From Terriglobia bacterium (GTDB taxonomy: Bacteria > Acidobacteriota > Terriglobia > JAJPHL01): a DNA stretch of 64,000 bases. The notes below the pieces were generated by a model, which was not told the origin of the DNA, did no database searches, and was given only the letters and a program-made list of their open reading frames with translations. Both the position numbers and the translations under genes were made by a program. Where the stretch lies: NCBI GenBank assembly GCA_021325275.1, contig JAJPHL010000051.1:1-64000 (forward strand), in the 5' to 3' direction. Positions 16,834 to 25,029 of the stretch are shown one piece after another (the first letter of the stretch is position 1; every line of letters starts with the position of its first letter).

Positions 16834-17574
16834 TCATCTTCGGCCTTCTTCGTTGATTTTTTCAATCCACCGTCGAATCGGCGCCAGCGCCGTCCGCGGA
16901 AAACGATGCCCCGAGTTGTAGAGGCGGAAATCGACGCTCTTGGCGAGCAACGGAAGATCGTGGCGAAACCGGGCGTTCTTTTCCGCGCTGTACCAAACGT
17001 CTTTGGTTGCCGCGATGTGCAGGACATGCGCCGCGCCTTTTTTGTACACCGGGTTTTCCTTCCAATCGCCGGGAATGCCGCCGCACACCGCGATCACGCC
17101 GCGCACCATGTTGGGATGCGAGAACGCGAAGCGATAGTTGTACGAGCAGGATTGCGAAAATCCCAGCAGGAAGACGCGTCGCGGGTCGGCGGAATGCTTC
17201 CGCACCAGAACCGCGATCAACTCGAGCATCGTGTCGTGATGAAACTCCACCGAATCGAGTCCGCGATAGTTGGTGCCCCAGCCGAATCCCACGCGGCGGC
17301 GCCCGCCCGCCGCTCCCGCCGCGAGCGCATTCGCTTCACCGGCGTTGTTGGCGCTGCCGCTGCGATCCGGCAGCCAGAACTGATACGGTCCCTGCAAGGA
17401 CGCCGCGATCATTTTGCCCGCTGTGATGCGCGTCACCAGGCGCATCATCGACTCTTTGTTGCCCTCATACCCGTGCGTTCCAATCACCACGGGCCATCGG
17501 CGGCCCTTTCGGGTGGGCGTGGGCGTCTCCACCTCGTAATAACACTTCAGCGGACTGGTCAGCGTTTGTTCCAT
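16834..17574 (-). CDS. Alpha/beta-hydrolase (carboxylesterase/phospholipase-like)
   Basis: 246 residues from ATG 17574; a TTG at 17583 would add three residues but overlaps the rpsT -10 box. The fold shows VVIGTHGYEGNKESM (oxyanion region), the nucleophile elbow GFSQS (Ser about 141), VIAVCGGIPGDW after it, the acid region HIAATKDVWYS and the histidine in NSGHRFP. This fits the predicted serine esterase group (phospholipase/carboxylesterase family, PHB-depolymerase-like). No signal peptide is visible, so it is cytoplasmic. The substrate is unknown. It is divergent from rpsT, with only 19 bp between the start codons. Confidence 0.8.
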   Translation of the reverse strand: MEQTLTSPLKCYYEVETPTPTRKGRRWPVVIGTHGYEGNKESMMRLVTRITAGKMIAASLQGPYQFWLPDRSGSANNAGEANALAAGAAGGRRRVGFGWGTNYRGLDSVEFHHDTMLELIAVLVRKHSADPRRVFLLGFSQSCSYNYRFAFSHPNMVRGVIAVCGGIPGDWKENPVYKKGAAHVLHIAATKDVWYSAEKNARFRHDLPLLAKSVDFRLYNSGHRFPRTALAPIRRWIEKINEEGRR

Positions 17575-17584
17575 CTGATACAAT
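17556..17584 (+). promoter_or_regulatory. Promoter of rpsT, probably leaderless
   Basis: -35 TGGTCA (17556-17561), 17-bp spacer, -10 TACAAT (17579-17584). The expected start of transcription is at about 17591, three bases before ATG 17594, and no Shine-Dalgarno is visible. The leader would be absent or nearly so. Confidence 0.55.
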
Positions 17585-17593
17585 ATACAGCTT

Positions 17594-17860
17594 ATGGCGA
17601 ATCACTTTTCCGCGCTTAAGCGAGCGCGCCAAACTAAGAAACGTACTGAACGAAATCGCAGCGCCCGTGCGCGCCTGCGCCACGCCGTCCGCGATCTGCG
17701 GACCGTCATTGCCAAGGATCCCACCAAGGCCAAGACGGATATGCCGTCCACCGTGTCGTTGATCGACAAGGCCGTGAAGAAGGGGCTGATCAAGGAAAAC
17801 ACCGCGTCCCGCTTCAAGAGCCGCCTGGCGATCCGATTGTCGAAGGCCGCGGCCAAGTAG
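17594..17860 (+). CDS. rpsT: 30S ribosomal protein S20
   Basis: 88 residues, the family's normal length. Residues 1-30 are the basic N-terminus (MANHFSALKRARQTKKRTERN) that binds 16S rRNA, followed by helices with AVRDLRTVI and the C-terminal SRLAIRLSKAAAK. S20 binds the 5' domain of 16S rRNA early in 30S assembly. It is a single gene, divergent from the esterase, with its own short promoter and two terminator-like palindromes right after the stop. Confidence 0.97.
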   Translation: MANHFSALKRARQTKKRTERNRSARARLRHAVRDLRTVIAKDPTKAKTDMPSTVSLIDKAVKKGLIKENTASRFKSRLAIRLSKAAAK

Positions 17861-17911
17861 GACAGGCGTCCTCGCCTGTCGCCCTTTTTAGGACAGGCCT
17901 TCTGGCCTGTC
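17860..17911 (+). terminator. Twin hairpins after rpsT (GACAGGC palindromes)
   Basis: The first stem GACAGGCG/CGCCTGTC (17861-17880) is followed by GCCCTTTTT, which gives a good intrinsic terminator. The second stem GGACAGGCC/GGCCTGTC (17891-17911) is the dispersed palindrome also seen at 3057-3078. Both would stop transcription of rpsT. Confidence 0.75.
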
Positions 17912-17925
17912 GTCTTTCAGGCGGA

Positions 17926-18717
17926 ATGACCTCTCGAATCGCGCTCGCCAATCTCCGATTCCCGGCTAATCCCGAGGAATCGATCTCGCTCGCGGTCCAG
18001 GCCATCGACCGCGCCGCCTTTCAGGGCGCCCAAATCATTTGCTTTCCGGAATGTTTTGTCCCCGGATATCGTCTGGTGGGGCGCACGATTCCGCCGCCCG
18101 ACGCCGCGTTTCTGGAACGCGCCTGGTCGACCATCGCGCGCGCCGCGGGCAAAGCGAAAATCACGGTAGCGCTCGGCACCGAGCGCATCGTCGACGGCCG
18201 CTTGCGTATCACCGTTCTCGTGATCGGTCCCGATGGCGTGGTGGTGGGATTTCAGGATAAAGTCCAACTCGATCCTTCCGAAGACAACACCTATTCTCCC
18301 GGCGACACGCGACGCGTTTTTCAAGCGGGCGCGCTGACTTTCGGCGTAGCGATTTGTCACGAAGGCTGGCGCTATCCCGAGACCGTGCGCTTCGCCGCGC
18401 GTCACGGCGCGCAAGTGATTTTCCATCCGCACGTACATGAAGCGGAGCCGGGCAGCTATCGTCCGTCGTCGTACGGCGATCCTGCGAATTCGTTTCACGA
18501 GAAAGCCGTGCTGTGCCGCGCCGCCGAAAATACGGTCTACTTCGCGACCGTGAATTGCGCGAGCGCCGGGTCGCCGTCGACGTCGGCGATCGCGCGTCCC
18601 GATGGCACGCTGTTGTCGTATCAACCGTACGGCAAAGAAGGCTTGCTGATCGCCGATCTCGACCTGGGCGCGGCGACGGGATTGCTCGCGTCGCGGTTTA
18701 AGTCGGCGGGTTTGTAG
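17926..18717 (+). CDS. Carbon-nitrogen hydrolase (nitrilase superfamily)
   Basis: 263 residues. The catalytic triad is visible: Glu42 in FPECFVPGY, Lys112 in QDKVQLDP and Cys144 in AICHEGWRYPE. These enzymes hydrolyse nitriles or amides (amidase, NAD synthetase amidase domain, omega-amidase). The ENTVYFATVNCAS and GKEGLLIADLDL segments are typical of the C-terminal half. The substrate cannot be named. ATG 17926 follows directly after the rpsT terminators, so it may have a separate weak promoter or depend on readthrough. Confidence 0.85.
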   Translation: MTSRIALANLRFPANPEESISLAVQAIDRAAFQGAQIICFPECFVPGYRLVGRTIPPPDAAFLERAWSTIARAAGKAKITVALGTERIVDGRLRITVLVIGPDGVVVGFQDKVQLDPSEDNTYSPGDTRRVFQAGALTFGVAICHEGWRYPETVRFAARHGAQVIFHPHVHEAEPGSYRPSSYGDPANSFHEKAVLCRAAENTVYFATVNCASAGSPSTSAIARPDGTLLSYQPYGKEGLLIADLDLGAATGLLASRFKSAGL

Positions 18718-18767
18718 AAAGTAAAGGCGTCCCGCGGCAACGGATTGTTAGACGCGAACGGCGTGAA

Positions 18768-18787
18768 GAATCGCCTCCGGGCGATTC
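18768..18787. terminator. Hairpin between convergent nitrilase and TIR-CHAT genes
   Basis: GAATCGCC (18768-18775), loop TCCG, GGCGATTC (18780-18787), a perfect 8-bp stem. No strong T-run follows on either strand, so termination efficiency is uncertain. Confidence 0.5.
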
Positions 18788-18834
18788 ACGTTTCCACGTC
18801 TCCACCAAGGCAGAGCGTCAGAATGCCTCTTCCC

Positions 18835-21800
18835 CTACCGCGGCTTTTCCAACGTTTCGATCAGGAAGTGGATCTCGGCGGCCATCGTGTAGTCCAAGTC
18901 CGGGGCGTCGGCGAGAGTGTGGTCGCGGTGACCGGCGACAATGGATTGGAGGGCGCGAATGAAGGGGAGGAGCTGAGCGGCGCGGGGAACAGAGGCGAGT
19001 TGCTGGAGGAGGGACGCGGCTTCGGCCGTGTCGCCGGCGAGTAGGGATTGGGTCACGTCGAGGGCGAGGCGGCCATCGCCGCTGTGGTTCTCGCCACCGT
19101 CGCGGCGGTAGGCGAGGTAGCAGGTGATGGCCTTGCCCTTCGCCTCCGCGGCGGCGGTGGGGTTGCCAGCCTCCGTCTCAATCTTGGCGAGGATGGCCCA
19201 CGTCTTCCAGGGCTGGGAAGCATGGCCGAACTGCATATCGCATTCGATCGCGCGGCGGATTTCCTGCCGCGCTTCGTCAAAGCGCCGGAGCTTGCGGAGA
19301 CGAAGGGCGAGGTTGTACCTTCTGGTGCCCTCCTTGGCCACGTCGCGACATTCGAGAGACTTGTCAACGGCTTGGCGGAGGAACGCCACCGCTTCCTCAG
19401 TTCGCCCGAGATCGTCGTCATATAAAATCCCGAGTTGATTCAGGGTACTCGCCTGCGCGGCGACGTCTCCAAGCCGTACCTTGATCGCGAGAGATTTGCG
19501 GTAGGCATCCTCCGCCGCTTCTGGCTGGCCCGCGTCTTGATACACCCTACCGGTCTGATGCCAAACCACGGCGACGCTGCCCGGCTCGTCCAACTGCGTG
19601 AACCACTCGCGCGCTTCGGCATAAGCGGCCAGAGCGTCCGTATAGCGCCGTTGCCACATACGAACGGTCCCAAGCTGGCCCTTGCCCACTGCGACACTCC
19701 GGCCATCACTGAGTTGCTCGCCGCGGCGGACGCTCTCTTCGTAGGCCGCAGCAGCTTCATCGAGTCGGCCCAGAGCCAGAAGACAATCACCTTTTCTGCC
19801 GAAGCAGACAGTCACCATCTGTACGGCGGCTCTGTCAGCGCCGTCCTTCGCCACGACCTCGAAGCGCTGTCGAGCCTCGTTCAGCAACGGCAACGCCTGT
19901 TCCGACCGGCCCGCCGACTGCAACACTTGGCCAAGGAGATTGAATGCCATCGCCAGATCGTAAGCGGCCCCGCGATACGCCTGCCCGTCCGTCGTCCGAG
20001 CCCGCTGGAGCAACTGCTGCGCGCCCTCGAGCGCCTCGTGCAACTGCCCTTTTTGAAGCTGCTGCTCGATGCGGTTAGCCGCCGCGTTGAAGCGTGCGTG
20101 ACTCCAAGCGTTGCCCAGCGCCGCAGCCGCAATGTCGCGCACGTGCCCCACGCGCTCCAGCAGCCGCGGCCTGCCGAGCATTGACAACAGAGTGTAGAGC
20201 GACGTGGCCAGACCGATTGTCGCCTCGGCATCGCCCGCGCGCTGCACGAGGTCGAGCAGCGCAAAGAGGTTCGTCAGCTCCAGCACGGTCAGTGTCGCCG
20301 CGAGTTCGATGTGCTCGCTCTGTTGCTGCTCGAGGAACACGACATACGCGCGCATCTCCTCGACCCAGCGAACCATGAGCCGCTCGCGCTCCGCGGCGTC
20401 CATCCGCCCGCGCAGGTAAGGACAGAGTGCAGGATTGAGCGTGAGATGGCCGTAACGATTTGACGTCGCCAGCCCCGTCGCGATCAACTCTTCCGCCAGC
20501 GCGCCGATGTCCGCCTCTTCCCACTCCATCATCATGCCGAGCACGACCAAATTGACCCCGCCGTGAAATACACCGAGCACGCCCGCCCGCTCGCGGTTCG
20601 CGCCCGACATCCGCTGGAGGGAAAGCTCGACGCTAGCGAAGAGGGAATGCTCGCGACTACCGGGGAACTGCTGTTCCATCGCGGCCATCAGATCGACGAG
20701 CGCTTCGCGGGTAGACTCGACGCCCCGGCTCCGCAATTCCGGGGCCAGCAACGCGAGGGTGCGGGCGTGGCAATGGACGGCATCCACGAGCAACTCGATG
20801 GATTCGCGCGCCGCATCTAGCGTGGCACCCGCCCCGGCACCGCCCGCCACATTCAGCGCGCGCTCGACGAGCTTTACGGCGTCTTCGGTGTCGAGCCGGT
20901 GCAGTTCGCGCCGGTGGTGGAGCACGTCGAAGGGCGCGGGCAGCGCCTCTCGGCTGGTGAAGACGAGTCGCGTATCGCCCGCCTTCAACAGGCGTTCGGA
21001 CAGGTCGAGGATTGCTTTCAACTCGCGGCCCGCTTCCTCGGACAGCGCCTCGGGCGTTTCGAGATAAGGTGGCAGGAGGATGCTTTCCATGTTGTCCACT
21101 ACTAGCAGCGAGGATTGCTCGTGTAACGCACGCTCGACCTTCTGGATCGCACCTTCAAGATCGCCGGCCGCTGAAAACTCTCCGCTGACCAACTGCCTTC
21201 CAATCTCATCCACGACCGCGCGCTGATTGCCGTGCGTCTCGACCGAGACGAATGCGGCGCGGCGGACCTGCTGCGACCGCACCATCCAGCGCGCGAACTC
21301 GGCGGCGAGCGCCGTCTTGCCTTCGCCGCCCTGTCCACGCAGGACGGCGTACGATTCGTGCCGCAGCAGGCGTTGGAGCGCCAGCAATTCCCGGCTGCGC
21401 CCAATGAAACCGGTCGCTGGAGCCTTCGGCAGGCTCCCGAGGCGTGACGCCAGAATTGTCCGCAGCACCTCTTGCGTCTGCGGCGCGTGCGTGCGGCGGA
21501 AGAGTTGCGGGTCGTCCTTTTCCTGGAAAAGCACGGGTACAAACCAGTCTTCCAGGTGCAATTCGCCTGCCCCGAAAATGCGCCCACGAAAAGTTTCTTC
21601 CTTCAAAAAGCGTTGGCCGTCGAGCATGGCATCGCCCACGCGCTTGCCGTGGGCGAGTCCTCCGTAGAACTTCTCCACAAACCGGCGCGCGGTCTCGACC
21701 AGCACGCTGTGGCTCATGGCCACGACGGAGGCGACGCCGCTTTGCAACAGCTCGGAAGCGACGGACTCGGAAGTGTCTTCGGCCTGGGCAGTTTGGCAAG

Positions 21801-23205
21801 CTTCGAGGAAAACGAGTGGAATCCGGTAGTGCTTTAGGAGCTGACCGAGTTTGTCGGTATGCACCGTCACGTGTCGGCGCTTCTCGAGCTTATCGGTGTC
21901 CTGCGGATCTTCGAAGCAAAGTCCACCGAGGCCGACGTGGCGATCATAAACGCCGTGGCCGTCGAAGTGGACAACGTGATAGGGCTCACGGGCATCGAAG
22001 GCGCGTTTGAGTTCCTTGCTCAAGGCCTCAAACGTGGGAGGACTGAGCACGTGAAGCCGCACGAGGCCTCCGAGTTCTTCCATGGCTTCGACCAGCGGCA
22101 GTGCGCTGGCGCGGTGGTCGATGTAACCACACGCCTCATCCTCAGGTCGCGCGGTAACGAGCAGGACGCGGATCGGCGCTGCGACAACGGAAACGTCGAG
22201 TCTCAGGGTATTCGGCAGGCGCCGGCGGACGCGGGTGGGTTTCGCACCTTGAAAGAGAAAATCATGGCCATCGTGCAGCAATTCCCATGGCAGGCCGAGC
22301 AGGAGTGTGGCGGCCTCGCGGACCACAGCCGCGTCGGCGTCCGGGGTTCCGACTTCCAGAGACGCATCCACGTAAACGGAGAAGCGACGCGACGCGTGTT
22401 CGCTGATCTTCGCCCACGCGTCGATAACATTTTCGCTGTGCGCAGCGGGAATCGCCTCGTCGTGCAGTTGCCGGCCCCACCTCACGAGATCCGCTTCGAC
22501 CTTGCCCGCGCGGTCGCGGAAGTAGTGGCTCGGCCAAATGGCGTAGTGTTCCAGATACCAACTCAGCTCTGCGGCCTCGATGGGACCACTGGGAGCAATG
22601 AGCCGCCAACTTTGCGGGCTGAAGACTTTCGGCTGACCAGGATTCGACGGTTCATAGACGAGCCGGGCTCGGGCCGACGGGCGACGCACTCCGTTTTCTT
22701 CGTGGAACTTCAAATCCGTGAGTTCCAGGACGAGTTCCTCCAGCGGCTCGGCGGTTGGCTGTGTCGTCGCGGACTCTTCCGATGGGTGCCGTTTCCCCAT
22801 CGCTACGAGGATTGGATGCATCGCTGCCTCGGCACCGCCGGGTGCGCTGCTGACAGCAAGGTAAATCGGCTTGTCGTCGAACAACACTCCAAGGGCGCCG
22901 AGCTTCGTGCCGTCGAGCGAAAGCGCAAAGACGGGAAACTGGTCCCGGCCGCGCCGATCCTGTACGTCGAGCGCGTGGCGCACTTCCTTAACGACCCACT
23001 CCGACTGGAGCGAATTCGGGCTGACCACAACCGCAAAGGCCGAAGAGTCTTCGATGGCTTTCTTGATTTCCCGCGAAAGCGGATCGCCAGGTCGCAACTC
23101 GCGCGAATCGATCCACGCCTCCAGCTTAAGGCCGGCGAGTGTCAAGCGGAGTTCGCCGACGAACGCGTCGTCCTTCGAACTGTGGGAGATGAAGAGTCTC
23201 TGCAT
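18835..23205 (-). CDS. TIR-CHAT-STAND ATPase-TPR multidomain protein, probable NLR-like immune sensor
   Basis: 1456 residues. Residues 1-80 form a TIR domain (LFISHSSKDD start; candidate catalytic Glu74 in SEWVVKE). A beta-rich linker (about 150-330) precedes a CHAT caspase-like protease domain with His417 (FDGHG) and Cys470 (LEACQTA). A STAND/NB-ARC NTPase starts near 598 (GFIGRSREL), with Walker A GQGGEGKT (624-631), Walker B LLVVDN (700-705) and sensor VFTSRE. From about 1030 to 1400, TPR-like helical repeats would sense ligand. TIR domains cleave NAD+, and CHAT domains are proteases in known anti-phage systems. Having both effectors on one NTPase-TPR scaffold is notable. Cytoplasmic. No partner genes adjoin; the neighbours downstream on its 5' side are decayed. 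Confidence 0.85.
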   Translation of the reverse strand: MQRLFISHSSKDDAFVGELRLTLAGLKLEAWIDSRELRPGDPLSREIKKAIEDSSAFAVVVSPNSLQSEWVVKEVRHALDVQDRRGRDQFPVFALSLDGTKLGALGVLFDDKPIYLAVSSAPGGAEAAMHPILVAMGKRHPSEESATTQPTAEPLEELVLELTDLKFHEENGVRRPSARARLVYEPSNPGQPKVFSPQSWRLIAPSGPIEAAELSWYLEHYAIWPSHYFRDRAGKVEADLVRWGRQLHDEAIPAAHSENVIDAWAKISEHASRRFSVYVDASLEVGTPDADAAVVREAATLLLGLPWELLHDGHDFLFQGAKPTRVRRRLPNTLRLDVSVVAAPIRVLLVTARPEDEACGYIDHRASALPLVEAMEELGGLVRLHVLSPPTFEALSKELKRAFDAREPYHVVHFDGHGVYDRHVGLGGLCFEDPQDTDKLEKRRHVTVHTDKLGQLLKHYRIPLVFLEACQTAQAEDTSESVASELLQSGVASVVAMSHSVLVETARRFVEKFYGGLAHGKRVGDAMLDGQRFLKEETFRGRIFGAGELHLEDWFVPVLFQEKDDPQLFRRTHAPQTQEVLRTILASRLGSLPKAPATGFIGRSRELLALQRLLRHESYAVLRGQGGEGKTALAAEFARWMVRSQQVRRAAFVSVETHGNQRAVVDEIGRQLVSGEFSAAGDLEGAIQKVERALHEQSSLLVVDNMESILLPPYLETPEALSEEAGRELKAILDLSERLLKAGDTRLVFTSREALPAPFDVLHHRRELHRLDTEDAVKLVERALNVAGGAGAGATLDAARESIELLVDAVHCHARTLALLAPELRSRGVESTREALVDLMAAMEQQFPGSREHSLFASVELSLQRMSGANRERAGVLGVFHGGVNLVVLGMMMEWEEADIGALAEELIATGLATSNRYGHLTLNPALCPYLRGRMDAAERERLMVRWVEEMRAYVVFLEQQQSEHIELAATLTVLELTNLFALLDLVQRAGDAEATIGLATSLYTLLSMLGRPRLLERVGHVRDIAAAALGNAWSHARFNAAANRIEQQLQKGQLHEALEGAQQLLQRARTTDGQAYRGAAYDLAMAFNLLGQVLQSAGRSEQALPLLNEARQRFEVVAKDGADRAAVQMVTVCFGRKGDCLLALGRLDEAAAAYEESVRRGEQLSDGRSVAVGKGQLGTVRMWQRRYTDALAAYAEAREWFTQLDEPGSVAVVWHQTGRVYQDAGQPEAAEDAYRKSLAIKVRLGDVAAQASTLNQLGILYDDDLGRTEEAVAFLRQAVDKSLECRDVAKEGTRRYNLALRLRKLRRFDEARQEIRRAIECDMQFGHASQPWKTWAILAKIETEAGNPTAAAEAKGKAITCYLAYRRDGGENHSGDGRLALDVTQSLLAGDTAEAASLLQQLASVPRAAQLLPFIRALQSIVAGHRDHTLADAPDLDYTMAAEIHFLIETLEKPR

Positions 23206-23309
23206 ATCTCAGGATGCGGCGTCCGCAGGTGAGCAAGGCCTTCTTATAACCCCATGGCAGATTCGGTACCAGACTCTAACACATCACATGGGCGAACTGC
23301 CTTCCCGAA

Positions 23310-23603
23310 ATGGGACCTTCGATGTCCGAGCTTACTCACACCGGGACGCAAGGTAAGCTGCTGCGGGATGGAATCTACGGGATGGTCCGGCATCCCCGGT
23401 ACCTGAGCGCGGACCTTGGTTTGCTATCGAACGCCTTGTTCGTCAACTATCTCGGTCTCTATCTCCTTCTTGTCATTTTGATCCCCTTCGGATACGCGCT
23501 TTTGATCATGGAGGAGCGGGAGCTTGTGGATCGCTTCGGGGAAAGTACCGGCAATATCAGCGCGACATCCCGCAGTTGATTCCCCGCTTCCGCAAGGGCT
23601 AAA
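23310..23603 (+). pseudogene. Decayed isoprenylcysteine-methyltransferase-like membrane protein
   Basis: The frame from 23310 contains the family core (LLRDGIYGMVRHPRYLSADL, then a hydrophobic helix and IMEERELVDRFGE). It shifts by one base near 23540 (a GGGG run) into a frame reading KYRQYQRDIPQLIPRFRKG ending at TAA 23603. The N-terminal membrane helices normally expected are missing. Both the truncation and the frameshift suggest a pseudogene. It lies just outside the 5' end of the TIR-CHAT gene. Confidence 0.6.
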
Positions 23604-23659
23604 GGATTATTCGCACCGTAGCATGGCCGCCACCATCGCGCCTGGGCCGACTACTAACT

Positions 23660-24121
23660 TCAGCGTGCCGCCATTTGTCGCGCCCGCACCTCCGCCGCGC
23701 GCTTCAGACGCTGGAGCGAGTCGGCGACGCTGTTGTGCACGCGCCCGGGCATGCGATTCAGCAATCGAGCCCGCCACCCGGGCGGGAAGGAGAAGTCTCA
23801 GCCGTAGCGGAGCATGCAACTGCCCGCGTCGATCGGTGAACAGGAGATCCGGTTGTCGCCGACCAGCCCGAACGGCATGTTCGCGCGGAATCGGATCGCG
23901 TGCCGCACCGCGTCCACTTCCAGAATCTCGCCGTCGATGCGCAACCGCCGGCACAGCAGCCAGGCGAACAACCGTTGGCCGACCGCCGCCGGCCCTTCCG
24001 GCTCGACCCGCTCGATCGTCATCTCCCAGAACCCGCCGTAACCGGCTGGGTTCATCAGCAACTCCCAGACGACCTCGACCGGGGCCTGCACCCGGTCTGC
24101 CGGACACACGTTCACCGCCAT
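23660..24121 (-). pseudogene. SRPBCC-family protein with an in-frame stop
   Basis: From ATG 24121 (preceded by GGGGGAGG) the sequence reads as an SRPBCC/polyketide-cyclase fold: VQAPVEVVWELLMNPAGYGGFW and, later, NRISCSPI. It meets a TGA at about 23798-23800. The same frame continues sensibly (DFSFPPGWRARLLNRMPGR, then SVADSLQRLKRAAEVRARQ) to a stop at 23660. The full length of about 153 residues is normal for the family, so the TGA looks like a nonsense mutation. Ligand unknown. Confidence 0.55.
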
Positions 24122-24263
24122 GTCTGCCTCCCCCTCTTCAGCCGTCGCCTTCAACTCTCGCACATCGCGGAGGAAGGCTCACCCATGCCTCCCGCGCCGA
24201 TCGCTAAGAGGACTTCGTAAGGTCCGAGACGAGAGCCAAGTGTTAAAGACATGGCATCGGTGT

Positions 24264-24689
24264 TCAAGCCACCCTATCTAACCCGCTGTCGCTCTCGCGG
24301 CCGGCGATGTCCGCGCTCGTACGCGAGACCACCTGCCATCGGCCATCGACGCGCCGCCACACATCCATGAAGTATCCGTGCAACTCGCCCATTGGCTTGT
24401 CGTCAAACGTCGCGCGCAGGATGGGAAATTTAGAGGTGACTACACCGACCTCGCCATAAACACGCGCGACGATGGCGGTCTGCTCAAACTCCGTGACGTT
24501 GATGTGCTTAAAGAGGAAGTCGAGCCAAGTTGCGCGCGCAATGTCCCTGGTGTTGTCCCATTTGTGAAGCACGAAGTCGGGAGCCATCAAATCGTCCAGC
24601 GCTGCCCGGTCGCGACCGTTGATGGCCGTGCTCCAACGTTTCGAAAGTTCCACCAGTTGCGCCTCATCGCCCATAGCGTCGCGTGCCAT
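24264..24689 (-). CDS. NTF2-like/SnoaL-type protein (DUF4440-like)
   Basis: About 141 residues from ATG 24689, chosen because GGAGG lies 5 bp upstream; a longer frame reaches 24725. The pattern is that of small NTF2-like proteins: LSKRWSTAINGRDRAALDDLMAPDFVLH, then VVTSKFPILRATFDD and a C-terminal FMDVWRRVDGRWQVVSR. Such proteins act as small-molecule-binding or hydrolase scaffolds. No function can be named. It is isolated between pseudogenes. Confidence 0.7.
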   Translation of the reverse strand: MARDAMGDEAQLVELSKRWSTAINGRDRAALDDLMAPDFVLHKWDNTRDIARATWLDFLFKHINVTEFEQTAIVARVYGEVGVVTSKFPILRATFDDKPMGELHGYFMDVWRRVDGRWQVVSRTSADIAGRESDSGLDRVA

Positions 24690-24853
24690 GATTGCCTCCG
24701 TTTCCAAGTGGCCCGATTGTTTCACGGATTGGCTTCATCCACGCCCAAATAGCGCAGGAACATCCGCGGCAACTCCGCGCGCAAATGCTGGAGAGTTCAT
24801 TTCAAATAGGCAGTCCGCGGCCCAAGTTGGCGTCTTGGAGATATATACTGATT

Positions 24854-24955
24854 CGCGCATCGGGAACCTTAAGCGCGGACGGTAAAACGCTGACTGGCAT
24901 GGGCCCTTCCACTCCTAGCGGTTCATCCGTCTCGCTGAAGGGAACGAAGCAGTAA
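24854..24955 (+). pseudogene. Remnant of a gene 3' end
   Basis: A short frame ending at TAA 24955 reads RASGTLSADGKTLTGMG, SSVSLKGTKQ. It resembles the end of small secreted proteins with a sugar-hydroxyl-rich tail. No start or upstream part is recognisable, so it is likely a remnant. It sits in a roughly 340-bp gap (24690-25029) between the NTF2-like gene and the second ADOP permease; nothing else stands out there. Confidence 0.3.
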
Positions 24956-25029
24956 ACGGCATCAAAGCCTCATCGAAGCCAAGCGGCCGATTTGCAACGC
25001 TACAAACCTGTCTTACTTCTGACTTCCCC

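Noticed and set aside
19000-21600. Type III-E (Craspase-like) TPR-CHAT system
   Set aside because: There is no gRAMP, CRISPR array or RAMP gene nearby; here CHAT precedes an NTPase and TPRs follow, and a TIR domain is present, which fits a STAND immune protein instead.
21859-23232. Long antisense frame (457 residues) opposite the TIR-CHAT gene
   Set aside because: Its sequence is compositionally odd and matches no family; it is the shadow of the high-GC coding strand of the large gene.
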